Shown here piece by piece: positions 35,582 through 44,036 of a stretch of DNA of 64,000 nucleotides (within the stretch, counting starts at the first letter, position 1; each line of letters begins with the position of its first letter). Made by a program: the position numbers and the translations under genes. The notes beneath the pieces are model-generated. The model worked only from the letters and a program-made list of their open reading frames with translations. It was not told where the DNA came from and did not search any database. Source of the DNA: Marinobacter guineae (GTDB lineage Bacteria > Pseudomonadota > Gammaproteobacteria > Pseudomonadales > Oleiphilaceae); the NCBI RefSeq assembly GCF_002744735.1, contig NZ_KZ319339.1, positions 1,302,001 through 1,366,000 of the forward strand. Reading direction: 5' to 3'.

Positions 35582-36148
35582 TCAGACCCGCTCAAGGGTT
35601 ACCGGAACCGGCCGGCATACAGTGTTGCAGACCGGAGAGTGGTCCCTGGCAAACGACAGGAGATCATCCAGCTCCTCGTCGCTGCAGTCAGCCTCAATGT
35701 CCATGAGAATTCGAATGCTCTCGTAGCCGACCACAGCCTCGTCATTTAGCGCCAGCAGTCCTTCCAGGTTGATATTGCCCGACAGTCTGGTTGACAGTTT
35801 TCGGATGGTGATGCCCCTTGCCGCGGCATGCAGAACCGTGGTGGTGGTAACACAGCCGGCCAGAGCATGCAGGAGAAACTCCACCGGGTTGGCACCTTCG
35901 TTCTTGCCCAGCAGGACCGGTGGCTCACCATTGGTGAAGACGAAGTCTTTGTCACGTGATTCGTCCTCAGCACCTGCTCCGTAGAAACCGCGGATGGTAG
36001 AGCGATTTTCACCGCCGCCCACCCATTCGTTACTTGCCCGGAACTCGAACTGCGCGAGGCCTGGGTCGTTTTTCAGGGCTTCAATGGTCTGGCCCATCTG
36101 GATCAGATCAAGGCCGTTACGGGTCTTAATATTTACTTGTGTGTTCAT
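35582..36148 (-). CDS. OsmC/Ohr-family peroxidase-like protein
   Basis: The 188-aa product has both family cysteines, in A-L-A-G-C-V-T-T-T and H-S-P-V-C-N-T-V, and the N-P-V-E-F-L-L-H-A-L segment. These cysteines reduce organic hydroperoxides in OsmC and Ohr. ATG 36148 follows AAGGTGAGGA. It is divergent from the GlxA-type regulator 169 bp away, which may control it. Confidence 0.85.
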   Translation of the reverse strand: MNTQVNIKTRNGLDLIQMGQTIEALKNDPGLAQFEFRASNEWVGGGENRSTIRGFYGAGAEDESRDKDFVFTNGEPPVLLGKNEGANPVEFLLHALAGCVTTTTVLHAAARGITIRKLSTRLSGNINLEGLLALNDEAVVGYESIRILMDIEADCSDEELDDLLSFARDHSPVCNTVCRPVPVTLERV

Positions 36149-36316
36149 TTTCCTCACCTTGCTTCGTCGTCTATTCGTCGTCTAAAGGGACCCGGCGGAC
36201 CGGGAGGCGCACTTTGTGGCGCCTGGGTATAAAGTAAGGGATGAGTGCGAAATGGGTCAGATGGAGTTCTGACAAAAAGAAGGCATTTGTGCCACCAATT
36301 GCAGGGAGGATGGAAC

Positions 36317-37351
36317 ATGCGCCAACAGCACAAAAAGGTTCTGATCCTGGCTCTGCCCGAAACGGCAGGTTCGGCGCTGTATGGGATGGTGGATGTGCTT
36401 ATGGCGACGGGCAATATCTGGCAGACCCTGGTAGGGGATCCAATTCCATATCAACCGTTTGATGTGCAGATTGTTTCCGTCGACTCGGCGCCATTTCATT
36501 GTGGCCATGGCATTCCCGTTGAGCCGGCGTACGCCATTACGGATAACCCTGCCGCTGATATCCTGATCCTCCCGGAGATCTGGCTAGGCCCCCATGAAGA
36601 TATAGGAGGCCGCTATGAAGCGCTTATGGACTGGATCAAGCTCAGATTCCGTTCGGGTACAACGATCTATTCTGCCTGTTCCGGATCAGTGTTACTGGCA
36701 GAGAGTGGTTTGCTGGATAACTGCGCAGCAACGTCTCACTGGGGTTATCAGGAGCTTTTTCGAACGCACTACCCCAGGGTGCATTTCCGGCCGGAGACCA
36801 ACCTTGTTTATGCCCACCCCGATGGTCGGTTGGTGACGGCGGGCGGTACGACATCGTGGCATGACCTGGCACTGCATATCATTGCCCGGTACGTGGGGAT
36901 CGGTGAAGCGCTCCGCATTGCAAAAGTGTATCTGCTGAAATGGCACGGAGAAGGCCAACTGCCGTTCACGGGGCTGGTCCGGCAAACACGCCATGCCGAC
37001 TCGGCAGTGCGCAAATGTGAGGAGTGGCTCAAGATGCATTGGCGGGATCCCCGGGCCATTGCCCTGCTGGTAGAGGCCTCCCCTCTGCCAGAGAGAACAC
37101 TCAAGCGGCGATTCAAGACTGCCACTGGTTCCTCAATGATTGAGTACCTTCAGAACCTTCGCATTGAAGCGGCCAAGCGCGCACTGGAGCATGGCAGATT
37201 GTCAGTGGAGGAGGTAAGCCTGGAAGCCGGTTACGAGGATGTACACTTCTTTCGCCGGTTATTCAAACGCCTGACGGGCCTTACACCAGGCGAGTACCGG
37301 CGGCTGTTTCGACCTCTTGTTGAAGAATTGGCGGATCTTTCCGAGGCGTAG
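36317..37351 (+). CDS. GlxA/AraC-family transcriptional regulator
   Basis: The N-terminal DJ-1/PfpI-like domain includes I-L-I-L-P-E-I-W and Y-S-A-C-S-G-S-V-L-L-A-E-S-G (nucleophile-elbow Cys). The C-terminal AraC domain has two helix-turn-helix units: L-P-E-R-T-L-K-R-R-F and V-S-L-E-A-G-Y-E-D-V-H-F-F-R-R-L-F-K-R. ATG 36317 has GGGAGG at nine bases. It faces the OsmC gene divergently. Confidence 0.88.
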   Translation: MRQQHKKVLILALPETAGSALYGMVDVLMATGNIWQTLVGDPIPYQPFDVQIVSVDSAPFHCGHGIPVEPAYAITDNPAADILILPEIWLGPHEDIGGRYEALMDWIKLRFRSGTTIYSACSGSVLLAESGLLDNCAATSHWGYQELFRTHYPRVHFRPETNLVYAHPDGRLVTAGGTTSWHDLALHIIARYVGIGEALRIAKVYLLKWHGEGQLPFTGLVRQTRHADSAVRKCEEWLKMHWRDPRAIALLVEASPLPERTLKRRFKTATGSSMIEYLQNLRIEAAKRALEHGRLSVEEVSLEAGYEDVHFFRRLFKRLTGLTPGEYRRLFRPLVEELADLSEA

Positions 37352-37363
37352 GCATTGATCGGA

Positions 37364-37387
37364 GAAAATAAACCTGTCCCGGTTTTC
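37364..37387 (+). repeat. dispersed motif copy, near-consensus
   Basis: AAATAAACCTGTCCCGGTTT lies between the convergent GlxA-type and 5'-nucleotidase genes. Confidence 0.7.
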
Positions 37388-37390
37388 CTA

Positions 37391-38353
37391 CTAATTTTTC
37401 TCCGAATCCTTCAAAGGCGACCCGGACCTATAAGGCACCTTCCCCGCAGGCGTATATCTGGCAGCAGGCTCCAGATGCACATCCTGATCATCGAAAAAAA
37501 TGTGCGCCTTGAACGCCTTGATGATTTTCGATTTATCCAGCCCGCCCAGGAAAAAAATCTCATCCACATACACCCCCCAATGCCGCAGGGTTTTAATCAC
37601 CCGCATCTCGGCCGGGCTGTTTCTTGCGGTGATGATGGCCACACGAACGGGTGAAAAGTCGACCTTGTGGGGAAGCCGGTCCTGCAAACGCGAGAGCTTC
37701 CGAAGCAGCGTTGCATAAGGCCCATCGTTCAGGGGATTGTCCTGCTCTCTATCCTCAGCCGAATGAAATCCTTTCAGGCCCTCGGCCTTGTATACGATTT
37801 CACTCTCGTCGCTGAACAGCACCGCATCACCATCGAAGGCGATTCGCACCTGGCCATCGGGAATGGCTTCCATATTGGCGGGTGGCTCCTTCACCAGAGC
37901 CACTGCGCAGCTGTCACTATCGATCACCCGCTGCGCATCTTTGGTATTGGTGGTCAGGAACAGATCCACATCGTAAGCTTCCAGATAATCCACCACAGAC
38001 TCACCACCGGTGAACGCAGAGCGTGTGATATCCAGGCCGTACTCGCGAATGTTATGAAACACTCGCACCCCGGTTTCCGGGCTGTTGCGGGACATCACCA
38101 CAACCTCCACCAATGGGGCGTTTCCGCCGGATTGAAACTGGTTCAGGGAGAGAAGGGCCTTCACCAGATAGAACCCCGTGCCAGGCTTTAGCCCATCGGA
38201 CTCACGGGCCGCCATGTATTCACGGTACTCTTCGATGGCCTCTTCACGATTGGATTCGAACTTACGACGAAATACGGAATCCGCTTCGCTCAGATCGAAC
38301 AACGCCGTTGCCGAGATGCCAACCACCAAGGTATCCGATAAATCATAGGGCAT
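37391..38353 (-). CDS. 5'-nucleotidase family protein
   Basis: The 320-aa product matches PF06189 (cytosolic 5'-nucleotidase 1-like): V-G-I-S-A-T-A-L-F-D-L, V-V-V-M-S-R-N-S-P-E-T-G, I-A-F-D-G-D-A-V-L-F-S-D-E-S-E and F-F-L-G-G-L-D-K-S. It is a HAD-like enzyme that removes phosphate from nucleoside monophosphates in the cytoplasm. Length and motifs are complete. Confidence 0.85.
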   Translation of the reverse strand: MPYDLSDTLVVGISATALFDLSEADSVFRRKFESNREEAIEEYREYMAARESDGLKPGTGFYLVKALLSLNQFQSGGNAPLVEVVVMSRNSPETGVRVFHNIREYGLDITRSAFTGGESVVDYLEAYDVDLFLTTNTKDAQRVIDSDSCAVALVKEPPANMEAIPDGQVRIAFDGDAVLFSDESEIVYKAEGLKGFHSAEDREQDNPLNDGPYATLLRKLSRLQDRLPHKVDFSPVRVAIITARNSPAEMRVIKTLRHWGVYVDEIFFLGGLDKSKIIKAFKAHIFFDDQDVHLEPAARYTPAGKVPYRSGSPLKDSEKN

Positions 38354-38400
38354 GGGAAATCCTTATAGGTGAAATCAGCTGTGTGCTATTTCTTAGGCGC

Positions 38401-38424
38401 GAAAATAAATCTGTCACGGTTTTC
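38401..38424 (+). repeat. dispersed motif copy
   Basis: AAATAAATCTGTCACGGTTT (one change from consensus) lies between the 5'-nucleotidase and hydrolase genes. Confidence 0.65.
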
Positions 38425-38430
38425 GTCCGC

Positions 38431-39321
38431 TCACCGGAAAGACCGGGCCAGGAAATCAAGTTGATCTTCGATTGACTGAACCAGAGCTTCGCCCCGATAA
38501 ACATCAAAATGGCCGACCGGATAGTGCTTCACTTCCGAGTTCGGCATTCTCTCGGCCGCTTTGGCCGCAGCACTCGCCGGGGCGACCGTATCGTGGTCGC
38601 AGATCAACACCAATGCCGGGCAGGCAACTTTGCTGGCCAACCGGATGGGCCGGAAAAAGGGAATCGCATAACTCACGCCCGCTGCAACGTAATTCGACGC
38701 ATTGTCAGCCAGCAAGGGAACATACCCCTCGTGGCAGTCCTCAGCGGTCATCATGCCCAATTCGCCAGGGCGGCCTGCCGATGCAATATACCGGGGAGAC
38801 ATCCCCAGCCCACGACGAAGCCAGTCCACAGTTCCGTGGTAGGTCAGGCGCATCGCCTGCATGAGGCCGGCATAACCGATAACACCAAGCAAAGACGCCA
38901 GACCATCCACCATCGGGCATTGGGAGATGGTGCACTGCACGCATCCATCCTTTGCCGCGGCCGCAATCACAAGCCCACCAGAAAACGACGTCCCCCACAG
39001 GCAAATGCGGCTCCCATCGATACGATCCAGCTGTCGCGCAAAATTCAGTGCCGCCAGCCAATCTGCCACCTCCTTCCGAGGGCTCAGCGTCTGCCGGGGC
39101 TGACCATCACTTTCACCGAAATGGCGGTAGTCAAAGGCAAAGACCGCGTAACCCGCATTGCAGAAGGCTTCTTTAAACGGTGCCAGACCACTGGCATGAG
39201 TCAGCCCAAAACCATGCGCCATCAGGACACACGGCAAATTTCTACTGTCGGCATTCGGCGTGTAAAGAACTCCACGACAGGTTGTACCATGGCTCGGAAA
39301 TTCCAAGGGAGTTTCGATCAT
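38431..39321 (-). CDS. alpha/beta hydrolase
   Basis: The 296-aa product shows the alpha/beta hydrolase order: oxyanion A-H-G-F-G-L-T, nucleophile Ser in G-T-S-F-S-G-G, acid in I-C-D-H-D-T-V and catalytic His in V-G-H-F-D-V-Y. It resembles the acetyl-xylan-esterase / dipeptidyl-peptidase-like cytoplasmic group. Substrate unknown. Confidence 0.85.
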   Translation of the reverse strand: MIETPLEFPSHGTTCRGVLYTPNADSRNLPCVLMAHGFGLTHASGLAPFKEAFCNAGYAVFAFDYRHFGESDGQPRQTLSPRKEVADWLAALNFARQLDRIDGSRICLWGTSFSGGLVIAAAAKDGCVQCTISQCPMVDGLASLLGVIGYAGLMQAMRLTYHGTVDWLRRGLGMSPRYIASAGRPGELGMMTAEDCHEGYVPLLADNASNYVAAGVSYAIPFFRPIRLASKVACPALVLICDHDTVAPASAAAKAAERMPNSEVKHYPVGHFDVYRGEALVQSIEDQLDFLARSFR

Positions 39322-39377
39322 CGTTTGGCTCTCATGCTTGAAGGTCGAGAGTCTCAGGATAGCTCATAGCTTCATGA

Positions 39378-39536
39378 TCAAACCGGCAATTCAATAATCT
39401 CACCAAGCACACCGTCTTCACTCACCTCCAGCCGCCCCACGTCACCGGCATGAAGGATCAGATCCGAGCCTTTCAAAACCTCCAGAGCTTCGGGACGCAT
39501 TTTGCCGTGGGTGTCTGCGATCACTCCGATTTGCAT
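39378..39536 (-). pseudogene. YfcE-type phosphoesterase with internal deletion
   Basis: The 52-residue frame starts I-G-V-I-A-D-T-H-G-K-M-R-P-E-A-L, the family metal-binding start (DTH), runs to H-A-G-D-V-G and joins the C-terminal R-L-E-V-S-E-D-G-V-L-G-E-I-I-E-L-P. About 110 residues with the remaining metal ligands are missing. The frame is kept, so a peptide could be made but not an active enzyme. Confidence 0.7.
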
Positions 39537-39556
39537 GCTTACGCTCACCTAATCCC

Positions 39557-39781
39557 TCAATGACTCCCACCCGGCCCGTGCGCATGGCCATACAGGTAAG
39601 CGTTGCTAGAGTGAAACAAGACCACCTGATTCTCAATGTCGGCCAGAACAGGTAAATACATGTCTCTCTCGGTAGGATTTCCCAGGTGTATGTGCACGGC
39701 CTGGTACGGCAAGGCTGCAGTATCGAGGTCAAGCAGGTCATGATGGTGGTCCTGTAGCGAGCGTTGGTCATGCTGGTGCAT
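39557..39781 (-). pseudogene. chimera ending in pieces of SlyD-like FKBP
   Basis: The last 25 residues read N-Q-V-V-L-F-H, S-N-A-Y-L and Y-G-H-A-H-G-P-G-G-S-H: three short pieces of the FKBP at 18635-19114 (its start, flap and tail) joined with everything between deleted. The first ~48 residues (for example Y-Q-A-V-H-I-H-L-G-N-P) are from another source I do not recognise. It precedes the YfcE remnant, reproducing the 18.6-kb gene order. Confidence 0.55.
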
Positions 39782-39856
39782 AGGCCAAGCTGCGCCAGCG
39801 GATACTGAATAACGCCCCGAGCGGCCGCCGGTGCTTGGGTAATGCGATAAAGGCCC

Positions 39857-40342
39857 TTAATAATTCAATCTAATAGTCAGATCCAGATTTTGCCCGTCGT
39901 ACGAAAAGCTGGCGGCCTCGAATGAAGGCGCACTCATCCCAGCCTCTGCACCGCTTGAAAAACCATAACCTTCCGTGGGGACCCCCAAAAAGTTAGTGTT
40001 GAGTTTGCCATCCTTATTTTCATCATGGATGACCGCCAACGCATAGGTTCCTGGAGGAATATCCAGGAAGCTACAACGTGCCTTCGTATCTCGAATTTGC
40101 ATCATCATTATATGGGTCGCGGAGTGCAGAAACTCAGCAGGGAAGCCCTCTGGCGATTCGAAAAGTGCGCAGGCCACAGTCCCGGTACTGTTTTCAATGT
40201 TCGGAATATTCACATAAATTCCTTGATACGATGGTTCGGCGAAGACGATGGCGGGAAGATTCGTAAACGCCAGCACGGCAAGCATCGCGGTGGAGGTCAA
40301 TGCGGATTTCCGATTTTTTGACTTACTCATCAGTATCTTCAT
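39857..40342 (-). CDS. DUF2141-family exported protein
   Basis: After a signal peptide (S-T-A-M-L-A-V-L-A-F-T-N-L-P-A-I-V-F-A) the 161-aa product has the DUF2141 pattern: G-T-V-A-C-A-L-F, I-P-P-G-T-Y-A-L-A-V-I-H-D-E-N, D-G-K-L-N-T-N-F-L-G and E-G-Y-G-F-S. Role unknown; secreted or periplasmic. It follows the fatty-acid desaturase gene on the same strand with only 34 bp between, so they are likely co-transcribed. Confidence 0.8.
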   Translation of the reverse strand: MKILMSKSKNRKSALTSTAMLAVLAFTNLPAIVFAEPSYQGIYVNIPNIENSTGTVACALFESPEGFPAEFLHSATHIMMMQIRDTKARCSFLDIPPGTYALAVIHDENKDGKLNTNFLGVPTEGYGFSSGAEAGMSAPSFEAASFSYDGQNLDLTIRLNY

Positions 40343-40376
40343 AGCTCTGATCTCCCAGGCTTAGGCCCCACTTTCG

Positions 40377-41363
40377 CTAGGGGAAGGCAACCATCTTTTG
40401 CTGGCTTTCGTCCCAAAGTTTGAGCCGGAAGCTATGCAGGCTCTGCCGCAAGGTCAAAGGCTCTTTGGCGCGCACAGCGGAAACCTCGTTGTAACACTCG
40501 GGCAAACGATAATTGGGAATTCGGGCATTCAGATGGTGGATATGGTGATACCCGATGTTCGCCGAAAACCAGCGCAAAATAGTCGGCAATTGATAGAAGG
40601 AGCTACCTTCCATGGCGGCCCGCAACGGATCCCAGTCACCTTTTCGGGCCCAGTAACCGCCTTCGAACTGATGCTGAACGTAGAACAGCCAGATGCCGCC
40701 CATACCCGCCAGCCACAGCACAGGCAGCTGAATCAGTAAATAAGTCTGCCAACCAATCGTTTGGGCGGCGATCAGGAATACACCAACGATAGCAAGATTC
40801 GTGAACACGACGCTCTTACGCTCTTTGCGCTGCACTTTCCGACTCGGCAGCCGGTTGCTGAGCAAGAAATTGAAAATGGCGCCGAAGCCCAGGAGCACCA
40901 CCGGATTCCGGTAGAGCCTGTAAAGCCAACGCTTAAGCCTCGGCGACTGGTTGTATTCGCGTAGGGTGAGCGTCCAGATATCACCAAAGCCTCGGGTATC
41001 GAGATTGGCGTAGCTGACGTGGTGACGAAGGTGGCTGAGGCGCCAGTCGTCGAATGGCGTAAAGACGAGGATCCCCAACAGGCGCCCTACCCAGGTGTTG
41101 GCACGCGTTGATGGCAGGAACGACCCATGAACACAATCGTGGAACAAAATGAAAAGGCGAACCAAAAACGCGGCCGCCACCACCGAGAGTGCCAGTGTCC
41201 ACAAATAGGAAAAATCGTGCCGAATAGAGAGGATCATCAAGCACCACAAGCCGGCGTAAGGAACCAGTGTATTGATAAGCTGCCAAATCGCCTTGCCAAG
41301 GCTGGGGGTGCGGAACTGTTGCAGCGCCGGACGCGCATCCGGCCATGGGGAATTGGCTTGCAT
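40377..41363 (-). CDS. fatty acid desaturase
   Basis: The 328-aa membrane protein has the three His boxes of acyl-lipid/acyl-CoA desaturases: H-D-C-V-H-G-S, H-L-R-H-H and H-H-I-H-H-L-N. The boxes hold a di-iron centre that introduces a double bond with O2 and electrons from ferredoxin or cytochrome b5. Four membrane helices flank them. No redox partner gene is adjacent. Confidence 0.88.
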   Translation of the reverse strand: MQANSPWPDARPALQQFRTPSLGKAIWQLINTLVPYAGLWCLMILSIRHDFSYLWTLALSVVAAAFLVRLFILFHDCVHGSFLPSTRANTWVGRLLGILVFTPFDDWRLSHLRHHVSYANLDTRGFGDIWTLTLREYNQSPRLKRWLYRLYRNPVVLLGFGAIFNFLLSNRLPSRKVQRKERKSVVFTNLAIVGVFLIAAQTIGWQTYLLIQLPVLWLAGMGGIWLFYVQHQFEGGYWARKGDWDPLRAAMEGSSFYQLPTILRWFSANIGYHHIHHLNARIPNYRLPECYNEVSAVRAKEPLTLRQSLHSFRLKLWDESQQKMVAFP

Positions 41364-41470
41364 GTCGCCTCCATTCGATTTTTCACGGTACTCAGGCCAT
41401 TGAGACCCTTTGCGCTCAGCGCAAGCAAACGCCGATCAAAATGCGTTTAATCCTTAAACTTCAGTTTTGA

Positions 41471-41920
41471 CTACTTATTAACCATGTTATGACCTTTGAA
41501 CCCGTCAGACAATCGCGCCTTCAGGGTCTCAGGCCGCAAGAGTGCCGTACTCAACACCAGAACAAACGCTGCCAGCACAAACACCTTGTTCACAAACCAG
41601 TTCGTGCGCCAGATGGACCACTCCGGCTCCGCCAGGAACCAGATGAAGAGCGTGGTGATGATCAGGATTTCAACCACAGACATGCCAATGGCCAGCATGC
41701 GCGTATACCATGGTCTCGCCAACAACGCCCAGGCCAGCCAGAGGTGCGCAACCGGCCACAGGTCCCAGTAGATATAGGTTGCCCAGCCCTCATTGCTGGC
41801 CAGCGCAAAGCCGATCGGGAACAGGTATTTGATAAAGAGGGTCCAGGCCACGAGGATCACGAACAGATGCGCGAGAAAGCTGGTCCAGGGGCTCCGAGCA
41901 TTTTCACTGGTCGATGTCAT
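41471..41920 (-). CDS. four-helix membrane protein (149 aa)
   Basis: The product has four hydrophobic helices, including F-V-I-L-V-A-W-T-L-F-I, L-W-L-A-W-A-L-L-A and V-E-I-L-I-I-T-T-L-F-I-W-F-L. ATG 41920 has AGGAG seven bases upstream. Family not recognised. A damaged copy lacking about 40 residues is at 46060-46234. Confidence 0.65.
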   Translation of the reverse strand: MTSTSENARSPWTSFLAHLFVILVAWTLFIKYLFPIGFALASNEGWATYIYWDLWPVAHLWLAWALLARPWYTRMLAIGMSVVEILIITTLFIWFLAEPEWSIWRTNWFVNKVFVLAAFVLVLSTALLRPETLKARLSDGFKGHNMVNK

Positions 41921-42048
41921 TACGGCGCTCCTGTCGGTGAGTTCATCTGCGAGAAGATCACTTTTAACCATCAGAGTCACCCCAACCCTAGATAGGAAAT
42001 TCACGCACTGGCATATTTTGGCAATGCAATTCCGACAGGATCACACTC

Positions 42049-42204
42049 ATGGCGACGAGAAACATCGTACTCACGGACCATCAAACCAAGGTGGTCGATC
42101 ACTGGGTTACCTCGGGTCGTTATCGAAATGCGAGCGAGGTATTTCGAGCCGGTCTTCGAATGTTCGAGGAAGCCGAGTCCCGCTATCTATTCATACACCG
42201 GTGA
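42049..42204 (+). pseudogene. ParD-like antitoxin, truncated
   Basis: The 51-codon frame reads T-R-N-I-V-L-T-D-H-Q, then G-R-Y-R-N-A-S-E-V-F-R-A-G-L-R-M-F-E-E, the complete ribbon-helix-helix region of ParD. It ends at a TGA formed where a degenerate dispersed motif (42203-42229) begins. The C-terminal toxin-binding tail is missing and no parE follows. A shorter copy with the same upstream bases (TCCGACAGGAT) is at 3030. It might still bind DNA. Confidence 0.7.
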
Positions 42205-42229
42205 ACTAAATTTGTCTCATCACGGTTCC
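42203..42229 (+). repeat. degenerate dispersed motif copy at the parD breakpoint
   Basis: AAATTTGTCTCATCACGGTTCC keeps the motif order with an insertion; ParD homology stops here. Confidence 0.35.
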
Positions 42230-42248
42230 ACCTATGGCGGAGTTGCGT

Positions 42249-43349
42249 ATGCGCATCGAGCGAATGGCGGTATACACGGCGAATCTGCAATATACCGGAA
42301 AAGCCTATGCCTTTGCCGGCGGCCGCTCCCATCAGGGATTCGAGACGACGGTTGTTGCCCTCTCAACAGACACGGGACTGGAGGGCTATGGTGAGGTGTG
42401 CCCCTGCGGTCTCAACTACATGGCGGCTTTTGCCGAGGGCCTTCCTTCCTGCCTATCACTACTGGCACCTGAGGTACTTGGCCAGGACCCCCGGCAAGTG
42501 TCGGTGATTCAGGAGCGTATGAATCAGGCGCTCACCGGCCAGGCTGTAGCCAAGGCGGCCATCGATATTGCCTGCTGGGATCTCCTGGGCAAGGCGTGTG
42601 GGCTTCCTGTCTACACACTGCTTGGTGGGCTTCAGTCGCCATCCATGCCCTTGCACCGGATTGTTCCACTGGCCGAACCAGGGGAAATGGAAGAGTCTCT
42701 TCGTCGTTATCGTGCCGAAGGTTTTCGGCACATTCAGATCAAACTGGGCCATGAGGTGGAAGAGGACATTGATCTGGTTCGCAGGCTTGGCAAACTCAAG
42801 CAGCCTGATGAGCTCTGGATTGGCGATATCAATGGTGCGTGGCGGCGGGATCAGGCACTGCGATTCTCAAGGGCCATCGAGGATGTGGATATTTACCTTG
42901 AGCAACCCTGCCGCAGTTACGAAGAGTGCCTATCTGTCAGGCGGCACGCCAGGCACCTGGTCAAACTGGATGAAGCTTTTAACACTTTGAACGAGTTGCA
43001 GCGTGGACTAAGAGACGATGCCATGGATGCCATTGCGTTGAAAGTCAGCAAGTTCGGTGGGCTGACACCATCCCGGATCATTCGGGATGTGTGTGCAGAC
43101 GCCGGCATACCCATGACCATTGAAGACGCTTGGGGTAGTGGCATCGCGACGGCTGCCTATGCACACCTCGCCGCCAGCACATCCCCCAGAGCCTTGCTGA
43201 ATACCACTGACTTGCACAACTACAACACAGTGCAGCTTGCCACGGGTGCCCCGGAAGTGGCGGACGGCCGAATGTGGCTCAGTGATCGACCCGGGCTCGG
43301 CGTTGTACCAGACTTTACCTTACTTTCCTTGCGGGATGTCTACGAGTAA
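42249..43349 (+). CDS. enolase-superfamily dehydratase (cis-3-hydroxyproline dehydratase-like)
   Basis: The 366-aa product is a mandelate racemase/muconate cycloisomerase fold: I-Q-I-K-L-G-H (catalytic Lys region), W-I-G-D-I-N-G-A-W, Y-L-E-Q-P-C and V-K-L-D-E-A-F (metal ligands), and A-L-L-N-T-T-D-L-H-N-Y near the end, a segment I associate with cis-3-hydroxy-L-proline dehydratases. ATG 42249 has GGAG at seven bases. The catalytic-group call is firm, the exact substrate is tentative. Confidence 0.75.
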   Translation: MRIERMAVYTANLQYTGKAYAFAGGRSHQGFETTVVALSTDTGLEGYGEVCPCGLNYMAAFAEGLPSCLSLLAPEVLGQDPRQVSVIQERMNQALTGQAVAKAAIDIACWDLLGKACGLPVYTLLGGLQSPSMPLHRIVPLAEPGEMEESLRRYRAEGFRHIQIKLGHEVEEDIDLVRRLGKLKQPDELWIGDINGAWRRDQALRFSRAIEDVDIYLEQPCRSYEECLSVRRHARHLVKLDEAFNTLNELQRGLRDDAMDAIALKVSKFGGLTPSRIIRDVCADAGIPMTIEDAWGSGIATAAYAHLAASTSPRALLNTTDLHNYNTVQLATGAPEVADGRMWLSDRPGLGVVPDFTLLSLRDVYE

Positions 43350-43355
43350 GACTGG

Positions 43356-43376
43356 GAAATAAGTCTGTCCCGGTTA
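43356..43376 (+). repeat. dispersed motif copy
   Basis: AAATAAGTCTGTCCCGGTTA lies between the convergent dehydratase and cupredoxin genes. Confidence 0.6.
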
Positions 43377-43386
43377 CGCTGACACG

Positions 43387-43842
43387 TTATTTGATTATCA
43401 CACTCGCGTGCATTCCTGCTTCATAATGGCCAGGGAGTTCGCACGTGATTTCAACAGGCCCTTCCGTCGTCTGGACCGGCACGATGAACCATTCGACGGT
43501 TTTTCCGGGCCCGACTTCCACTTCGGTGATTGTGCCTTTGACCTCTACGATCAAGTTGCCTTCAGCGTCGGAGGCCTCGATCTTTCGCGTGAAAATCCGT
43601 TCACCCATTTCGTTGAGCGCCAATTCGTGCTTGATTTCATCGACATTGGTTAACACGAGCCTGTAAGCCTGTCCGGTCACGAACTCGTAGCTGTCGGGCT
43701 TCAAATACATCCCGTCGCTGCTGCTGCCCATTTCGATGCCAACGTCAATCACATTTGCTCGGCTCAGGTCGCCATCGGCAAGCGCATGACCAGTGGCTGC
43801 AAGCATCGTCGTCATAGCGACGACGGCTAGGATCGGTTTCAT
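43387..43842 (-). CDS. periplasmic cupredoxin-like protein
   Basis: A signal peptide (A-M-T-T-M-L-A-A-T-G-H-A-L-A) precedes a cupredoxin fold with the type 1 copper ligands in order: His in I-K-H-E-L-A-L, Cys in I-T-C-E-L-P-G-H, its following His, and Met in E-A-G-M-H-A-S-V. The 151-aa product should carry electrons or copper in the periplasm. ATG 43842 starts the signal peptide. Confidence 0.8.
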   Translation of the reverse strand: MKPILAVVAMTTMLAATGHALADGDLSRANVIDVGIEMGSSSDGMYLKPDSYEFVTGQAYRLVLTNVDEIKHELALNEMGERIFTRKIEASDAEGNLIVEVKGTITEVEVGPGKTVEWFIVPVQTTEGPVEITCELPGHYEAGMHASVIIK

Positions 43843-43944
43843 ATGATTTTCCCTATCAGTTTTTCGTCGAATGGTCAACATCGTCCATCTCGACCCTGAT
43901 GTCAATTGCCATTTATTTGGACCCACCTTTCATCGTCTGGCTTG

Positions 43945-43967
43945 TAGATAGATTTGTCCCGGTTTTC
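43945..43967 (+). repeat. dispersed motif copy
   Basis: ATAGATTTGTCCCGGTTTTC lies 70 bases before the aminopeptidase start. Confidence 0.6.
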
Positions 43968-44036
43968 TTAGCGGTTCGCACGGGAGAACCAACTATAGTT
44001 ATACCTATATTTTCAGCCCTCAAAGGAGCTTCAAAA

